From: Bacteroidota bacterium
GTDB taxonomy: Bacteria > Bacteroidota > Bacteroidia > Bacteroidales > UBA4417
Assembly: GCA_020048595.1 (NCBI GenBank)
Contig: JAIFMH010000069.1
Span: 1-9,396, forward strand
Direction: 5' to 3'
DNA length: 9,396 bases
Shown here: in pieces, positions 5,441 through 9,396 of the stretch
How positions within the stretch are numbered: the stretch's first letter is position 1
Layout: each line of letters begins with the position of its first letter
Position numbers and translations under genes: made by a program
The notes under the pieces: generated by a model
Database searches by the model: none
Seen by the model: only the letters and a program-made list of their open reading frames with translations
Told to the model about the DNA's origin: nothing

Positions 5441-6751
5441 ATGACCAGAGACGAATCCATTTACAAGCAAAAGCTTATCAGCATTGAAGAAGCTGTTAGT
5501 TTCATCAAGAGTGATACCGACATTATAGTAGCTCAGTGTGCATCGGAACCACAAGGCTGTATGTCAAAATTCCATTTGGCTAAAGACCGCGTTACGGATG
5601 TGAAAATATTTTCTGTCCTTACATTGAAGCCTTACGATTTTTATATGTTACCCGAAATGAAAGGCCATTTCGAACTTTGCAGCTGGTTTCATGCTCCGGG
5701 ATCGCGTGCAGCATTAAAAGCAAAAACCGGAACTGTTACCTATGTTCCCAATATGCTGCACCGTGCGGCTACCGACAGGCTGAAAGTCCGCAGGCCACAT
5801 ATGTTTTTTGGCACATGCACGCCTCCTGACGAAAAAGGCTTTGTTTCACTTTCGTTAGGCATTACCTATGAAAAAGATATTATTGAAGCTGCCGAAATAG
5901 TGGTTCTCGAAGTGAATGATCAACTTCCACATACGCAAGGCGACACCCATGTGCATGTAAGTGAGGTTACTTATTTTGTAGAATATTCACATACGCCACC
6001 TACCCTGCCTGAGCCACAGCCGGATGAAGTAGCCATAAACATCGGTAAACATATTGCCGACCTGGTTGAAGACGGATCAACTTTACAACTTGGAATAGGC
6101 GAAATTCCCAATGCAGTAGCTATGTCGCTGCACGCGAAAAAGGATCTTGGCGTGCATACCGAAATGATGGTCGACAGCATGATGGAACTATATGAATTAG
6201 GTGTAATTACAAACAGGAGGAAATCCATTCACAAAAATAAATTCATCTGCACATTTGCCATGGGCAGTTTGAAGCTTTATAAATGGCTTGATAACAATCC
6301 ATCTGTTGAATTTCTGCGTGGCGGCTACGTGAATGATCCCTGCGTAATGAAACAAAACAGCCGGTTGGTTTCTATTAATACCTGCATCATGGTTGATTTT
6401 ACCGGGCAGGTATCCAGTGAATCCATCGGGGTAGAGCAATACTCAGGTACCGGCGGACAAACAGATACCGCAGTTGCAGCTATTGAAGGTACCGACGGAT
6501 TGGGAAAATCCATTATCGCCTGCAGGTCTACTGCACAACGTGGTAAAATCTCAACCATTGTTCCGGTTTTACCTGCCGGAAGCGCTGTTACATTACACCG
6601 CAGCCATACTGATTATGTGGTAACCGAATGGGGAAGTGTAAGGTTAACCGGCCGGACAGTAAGAGAACGCACTCACTTCCTTATTTCCATTGCCCATCCT
6701 GATTTCAGGGAAAGCTTGCAGGCACAGGCGGAAGAAATGGGGTATTGGTAG
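5441..6751 (+). CDS. Acetyl-CoA hydrolase/transferase family CoA-transferase (4-hydroxybutyrate/butyrate:acetate type)
   Basis: This is a cytoplasmic family I-type CoA-transferase of 436 residues, the normal length for Cat2/AbfT and butyryl-CoA:acetate CoA-transferases. It moves CoA from a donor such as acetyl-CoA to a carboxylate through a glutamyl-CoA thioester. Key features are LQLGIGEIPNAV (216-227), the HTEM motif with Glu241 as the expected catalytic glutamate, FAMGSLKLY (272-280), YVNDP (296-300), the glycine loop SGTGGQTD (335-342) and the C-terminal block RERTHFLISIAHPDF (408-422). Two positions depart from what I recall as usual: GGQTDT where GGQxDF is common, and VTEWG where VTEYG is common. 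Both may bear on substrate choice. The ATG lies 2 nt after the symporter stop, so translation is probably coupled, and the two likely share a substrate. The acceptor acid is unknown; acetoacetate, butyrate or another 3-oxo acid are options. Confidence 0.9.
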   Translation: MTRDESIYKQKLISIEEAVSFIKSDTDIIVAQCASEPQGCMSKFHLAKDRVTDVKIFSVLTLKPYDFYMLPEMKGHFELCSWFHAPGSRAALKAKTGTVTYVPNMLHRAATDRLKVRRPHMFFGTCTPPDEKGFVSLSLGITYEKDIIEAAEIVVLEVNDQLPHTQGDTHVHVSEVTYFVEYSHTPPTLPEPQPDEVAINIGKHIADLVEDGSTLQLGIGEIPNAVAMSLHAKKDLGVHTEMMVDSMMELYELGVITNRRKSIHKNKFICTFAMGSLKLYKWLDNNPSVEFLRGGYVNDPCVMKQNSRLVSINTCIMVDFTGQVSSESIGVEQYSGTGGQTDTAVAAIEGTDGLGKSIIACRSTAQRGKISTIVPVLPAGSAVTLHRSHTDYVVTEWGSVRLTGRTVRERTHFLISIAHPDFRESLQAQAEEMGYW

Positions 6752-6777
6752 GGTTGAAACGAAAAAATAATATCAGC

Positions 6778-6942
6778 TTTCAGGTTGATGCGATCATCGC
6801 TCGGTCACTATATACCTGAAATTCAGAATAATAGAGGTAAAGACGCGATGCTCGCGTATCTCTTTAACAAAAAAATTAAACAGAGAAAAGGAAAATCTGC
6901 TTTCGGGTAGATGAGACGCGAGCATCGCGTCTCTACCCGAAA
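6778..6942. repeat. Element C: cluster of GACGCGA-type palindromes and hairpins
   Basis: Three hairpins lie between the CoA-transferase and the first KAS III gene. First, TTTCAGGT (6778-6785) pairs with ACCTGAAA (6814-6821) around a degenerate GATGCGATCATC palindrome. Second, ACGCGA (6843-6848) pairs with TCGCGT (6852-6857). The third runs from 6901 to 6942 and is listed separately. The second carries GACGCGATGCTCGCG and the third its exact reverse complement GACGCGAGCATCGCG, so together they form a larger inverted repeat. This resembles REP/BIME-type palindromic repeats dispersed by REP-associated transposases; no such transposase is in the window. Confidence 0.75.
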
Positions 6943-6950
6943 ACATTTTT
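6901..6950 (+). terminator. Strong 18-bp hairpin followed by a short T-run, possible attenuator or terminator
   Basis: TTTCGGGTA (6901-6909) pairs with TACCCGAAA (6934-6942), and GAGACGCGA (6913-6921) pairs with TCGCGTCTC (6925-6933). This gives 18 base pairs with a 3-nt bulge (6910-6912) and a GCA loop. Five T follow at 6946-6950, offset by three bases from the stem. It could end or attenuate transcripts after the CoA-transferase, or protect their 3' ends. As it is also a dispersed-type palindrome, a terminator role is uncertain. Confidence 0.45.
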
Positions 6951-6977
6951 CACCATAAATATCCAAAAGAAAACAAA

Positions 6978-7985
6978 ATGCTCCCCATTAAAATACTAGG
7001 CACCGGATTATACGCACCAGGCAAATCCATACCCAACTCCGAATTGGTTGAGCTTACCGGATTGGAATTCAAACTGGATAAAGTTGAGAACAAACTCGGT
7101 GTTTTCAGCCGCCATATGGCACACCTGCGCGGAATACCCGAAACTACTGCCGATTTTGCTACTAAAGCTGCACTGAATGCTATTGCTGATGCAGGACTTT
7201 CAGGCGATGACATCGGACTTATTATTGTCGGAACCGACACTCCTGAATACATTTCACCTGCAACTTCTATTCTTGTTCAAGGCCGGATACAAAAACAGGA
7301 AACCTGGACTTCCACATTTGATGTTTCAGCATCATGTGCCAGTTTCACCATTGCTTTCGATAATGCAGCCCGGATAATGGCTACCGATCCAACAATAAAA
7401 TATGCAGTTGTAGTAGGTGTTTATAATATGCCGGCTTACCTTCGGCCTGATGATGCATTTGGATATTCTCTTTTTGCAGATGGAGCCGGGGCAGTCGTAC
7501 TCGGCCGGTCCGATGAAAATTCTTCAGGTTATATCGGTAGCCAGTTACTTACGGATGGAACACAGTTCGACTTTATCGGTGTTTACGCCGGTGGCACAAA
7601 AATGCCGGTTACTAAGGAAATACTTGACACAAACCAGCAAGGACTTCTGAGCCTGCAACCTATGCCCGGCGACCGCAATGTGCGGCTTTGGCCTATGGTG
7701 GTTAATAAACTCCTCGATAAGTATGATCTCAAAGTTGAAGATGTAGATCATTTTATTTTTACCCAGATCAATCATTCTGTGATTACTGAAGTGATGGAAA
7801 TTCTGGGAGTGACCATGACAAAAACCACTACCATTATGGATAAATATGGTTACACAGGTTCAGGTTGTGTGCCTATGGCTTTTCACCATGCAGTAACCGA
7901 AGGCCGCATTAAACGTGGCGACCGCGTGCTGCTGATGGCTTCCGGTGCCGGGCTGGCTGTTGGAAGTAACCTCTTTGTCTACTAA
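6978..7985 (+). CDS. Ketoacyl-synthase III-fold protein 1, non-canonical active site
   Basis: This 335-residue protein has the thiolase/KAS III fold throughout: LGTGLYAPGKSIPN at the N-terminus, TSTFDVSASCASFTIAF with the nucleophile Cys120, FADGAGAVVLG (166-176) and the closing GDRVLLMASGAGLAVGS (314-330). In FabH the Cys works with a His in a HQAN motif and an Asn in a GNTS motif. Here the matching segments read TQIN (262-265) and GYTG (291-294), so His is replaced by Thr262 and Asn by Tyr292. A His266 sits four residues further on. Decarboxylative condensation as in FabH is therefore unlikely. Acyl transfer, thioester hydrolysis, non-decarboxylative condensation or retro-Claisen cleavage are possible. 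The related partner gene starts 14 nt downstream. Nearby annotation as 3-oxoacyl-ACP synthase would be misleading: no acyl carrier protein is encoded here. The function is unknown. Confidence 0.85.
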   Translation: MLPIKILGTGLYAPGKSIPNSELVELTGLEFKLDKVENKLGVFSRHMAHLRGIPETTADFATKAALNAIADAGLSGDDIGLIIVGTDTPEYISPATSILVQGRIQKQETWTSTFDVSASCASFTIAFDNAARIMATDPTIKYAVVVGVYNMPAYLRPDDAFGYSLFADGAGAVVLGRSDENSSGYIGSQLLTDGTQFDFIGVYAGGTKMPVTKEILDTNQQGLLSLQPMPGDRNVRLWPMVVNKLLDKYDLKVEDVDHFIFTQINHSVITEVMEILGVTMTKTTTIMDKYGYTGSGCVPMAFHHAVTEGRIKRGDRVLLMASGAGLAVGSNLFVY

Positions 7986-7999
7986 AATATCATCCTTTT

Positions 8000-9046
8000 A
8001 TGACTCAATCTAACAATCAAACATTTCATGCAGGCATAGTTGGAACCGGCATTTATATTCCTGAGCCACGGATGACTGCAGCACAACTATCTGCTGCTAC
8101 CAACAACCAGTGGAGCGAAGATGCTATTATTAAAAAACTGGGAATTATCGAAAAATCCATGCCCGGTCCTGCCGACGGCACACAGGAAATGGGAGTACTG
8201 GCAGCGCTTGACTGTCTGAAAAATACAGGAACTCCAGCCACTGAAATTGACCTGATCATTTCCATCGGCGAAGAATGGAAAGAATACCCGCTTACCACTA
8301 CCGGCATTTACATTCAGGAACGTATTGGCGCCGTAAATGCATGGGCTTTGGATATTCAGCAACGCTGCTGCACTTCAGTGGCTGCCATGAAAATTGCGAA
8401 AGATATGATGTTTGCCGATCCGGATATTAATACTGTACTTATTGCAGGTGGTTACCGCAATGGCGATTTCCTTGATTATACCGACAGTTCCGTTTCGTTT
8501 ATGTATAACCTGGCAGCCGGTGCCGGTGCTATTTTACTGAAAAAGAACCTGGGCCGGAACGCATTACTTGGAACTCATATTATTACCGACGGAACCATGG
8601 CACGTGATGCCGGCGTTGAATTTGGCGGAACCGAAAAACCAATCACCTGCGAAAATATTTCGATGGCTCACCGTTCACTCAGGGTATTTGATGAAAAACA
8701 TATGAAAGACCGCCTGAATGAAGTTTCGATGAAGAACTGGATGACCTGCATTGATAATGCTTTTGCGAAGTCGGGTGTAAAAAAATCTGACATGAATTTC
8801 CTGGCCGCCTTACATTTCAAACGGTCATTGTATTTCGGCTTAGTCGCTGAACTGGGACTAACACCTGATCAAACCATATATCTGGAAAACTACGGCCATT
8901 TAGGGCAAATCGACCAGATTCTATCGCTTCACCTGGCACAGCAAACCGGTAAAATAGCAGAAGGAAGCGTTATTTCCATGATAGCCGCCGGTATAGGTTA
9001 TGCCTGGGGAGCAAATGTTATTAGATGGGGGAAATATGAAGTCTGA
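8000..9046 (+). CDS. Ketoacyl-synthase III-fold protein 2, divergent partner of the preceding gene
   Basis: This is a 348-residue protein of the same fold but only distantly similar to its neighbour. The N-terminus has AGIVGTGIYIPEPRMT. The nucleophile region ALDIQQRCCTSVAAM carries Cys123 (aligned with the FabH nucleophile) followed by a second Cys124. The glycine-rich region is NLAAGAGAILL (170-180) and the end is AAGIGYAWGANVIRWG (329-344). The FabH HQAN segment is replaced by LHFKRS (271-276), where ungapped alignment puts Leu271 at the His position and His272 one residue later. The GNTS segment reads GHLG (299-302), so the Asn position is His300. The possible set is thus Cys-His-His, unlike either FabH or HMG-CoA synthase (Cys-His-Glu). 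The 14-nt spacing and shared fold suggest a heteromer with protein 1, as in PqsB/PqsC. The substrate is not known. Confidence 0.85.
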   Translation: MTQSNNQTFHAGIVGTGIYIPEPRMTAAQLSAATNNQWSEDAIIKKLGIIEKSMPGPADGTQEMGVLAALDCLKNTGTPATEIDLIISIGEEWKEYPLTTTGIYIQERIGAVNAWALDIQQRCCTSVAAMKIAKDMMFADPDINTVLIAGGYRNGDFLDYTDSSVSFMYNLAAGAGAILLKKNLGRNALLGTHIITDGTMARDAGVEFGGTEKPITCENISMAHRSLRVFDEKHMKDRLNEVSMKNWMTCIDNAFAKSGVKKSDMNFLAALHFKRSLYFGLVAELGLTPDQTIYLENYGHLGQIDQILSLHLAQQTGKIAEGSVISMIAAGIGYAWGANVIRWGKYEV

Positions 9047-9063
9047 GGCATATAAATATGTCG

Positions 9064-9088
9064 TATAGTATTGTTATACAATATTATA
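9064..9088 (+). terminator. AT-rich hairpin after the last cluster gene, weak terminator candidate
   Basis: TATAGTATTG (9064-9073) can pair with CAATATTATA (9079-9088) over 10 positions (one G-U) around a TTATA loop, 17 nt past the stop of KAS III protein 2. It has almost no G-C pairs and no clean T-run follows (AAAACTCATTTT). It is the only structure found at the end of the cluster. Confidence 0.3.
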
Positions 9089-9174
9089 AAAACTCATTTT
9101 GCTAGATTTAATCATTAAGTCAACCCTGCAATCTTTAATTCAGATACATTTATTACTAACTACTTTTTTAATTT

Positions 9175-9182
9175 TACCTTTC
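9175..9182 (+). promoter_or_regulatory. Weak -7 box upstream of the lipoprotein gene
   Basis: TACCTTTC matches TAnnTTTG at all but the last base and lies 22 nt before the ATG at 9205. No -33 TTG or TTTG is visible at the right distance. The 158-nt gap and the change of gene type still suggest that the lipoprotein has its own promoter. Confidence 0.22.
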
Positions 9183-9204
9183 TAACCTAAACTCTGAAAA
9201 AATC

Positions 9205-9396
9205 ATGAAAAAATTAATTTTTATTCTTGTTGCTCTATCAATTGGATTTAGTTCTTGCGACAAAAGCGAGGAAGAAGATGTGTATAATCCAACTACAGAT
9301 GGTATCACCGGTGAGTGGCAATCATCAGGAAGCAATGTGGCTGTTTTGCTTTCAACCTATTTCAAGGTAGATTCAATCTATGCAAGATTTGAAGCT
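9205..9396 (+). CDS. Lipoprotein, N-terminal part (3' end outside window)
   Basis: Sixty-four codons are visible before the window ends. The protein starts MKKLIFILVALSIGFSSC, a type II signal peptide with a basic start, a hydrophobic core and a lipobox ending at Cys18, so it should be lipidated and anchored in the cell envelope. The residues after the Cys, DKSEEED, are acidic and resemble the lipoprotein export signal that sends some Bacteroidota lipoproteins to the cell surface. Then follow YNPTTDGITGEWQSSGSN and a segment starting a predicted beta-rich domain; the GEW motif recalls small lipocalin-like lipoproteins common in this phylum. The function is unknown. The start is well set by the signal peptide. 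It is preceded by its own non-coding gap and probably does not belong to the acyl-CoA cluster. Confidence 0.85.
   Translation, partial: MKKLIFILVALSIGFSSCDKSEEEDVYNPTTDGITGEWQSSGSNVAVLLSTYFKVDSIYARFEA

Noticed and set aside
6778..6942. Element C as an insertion sequence remnant
   Set aside because: No transposase frame, no target-site duplication that I could identify, and it is far too short. A REP-type palindrome explains it better.
1..9396. tRNA, rRNA or named riboswitch
   Set aside because: I looked through the intergenic gaps and saw no cloverleaf, rRNA segment or known aptamer core. This was by eye only, so a covariance-model scan would be stronger.

Overview
The window looks like a chromosomal segment of a Bacteroidota bacterium, probably from an anaerobic Bacteroidales-like lineage. 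The signs are -7 promoter boxes of the TAnnTTTG type (TATCTTTG, TATGTTTG, TACATTTG), AT-rich leaders without Shine-Dalgarno sequences, a type I asparaginase of the Bacteroidota kind, and a lipoprotein whose Cys is followed by an acidic stretch. The assignment rests on these motifs and on remembered families, not on a search. All convincing genes lie on the + strand.

Layout. The window opens inside the C-terminal half of a cytoplasmic type I L-asparaginase (1-522). Next comes an AT-rich stretch with a promoter-like box, a doubtful 88-codon ORF (766-1032) and a good intrinsic terminator (1105-1142). A 414-nt gap (1143-1556) contains a perfect 14-bp palindrome abutting a TATGTTTG box. It leads into a six-gene co-directional cluster: acetoacetyl-CoA thiolase (1557-2741), NAD(H)-type short-chain dehydrogenase (2973-3716), sodium:solute symporter (3864-5438), acetate/butyrate/4-hydroxybutyrate-type CoA-transferase (5441-6751), and two tandem divergent ketoacyl synthase III-fold proteins (6978-7985 and 8000-9046). 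A separate lipoprotein gene starts at 9205 and runs off the edge.

How the cluster may work (inference). Uptake by the symporter, oxidation by the dehydrogenase, CoA activation by the CoA-transferase and thiolysis to acetyl-CoA would make a short route for a 3-hydroxy- or 3-oxo-carboxylate such as 3-hydroxybutyrate or acetoacetate. The two KAS III-fold proteins do not fit that simple scheme. Both keep the nucleophilic Cys but have lost the His/Asn pair used for decarboxylative condensation, and no acyl carrier protein, dehydratase or PHA synthase is nearby. They are the best candidates for new biochemistry here, possibly a heterodimeric acyl-transfer or C-C cleaving enzyme.

Three of the five gaps inside the cluster are filled by structured repeats. 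Two are AT-rich cores flanked by inverted arrays of degenerate 7-bp units, with a different heptamer in each element. The third is a set of GACGCGA-type palindromes ending in an 18-bp hairpin. The two remaining gaps, 2 nt (symporter/CoA-transferase) and 14 nt (KAS pair), have no repeat, which marks those pairs as tightly coupled.
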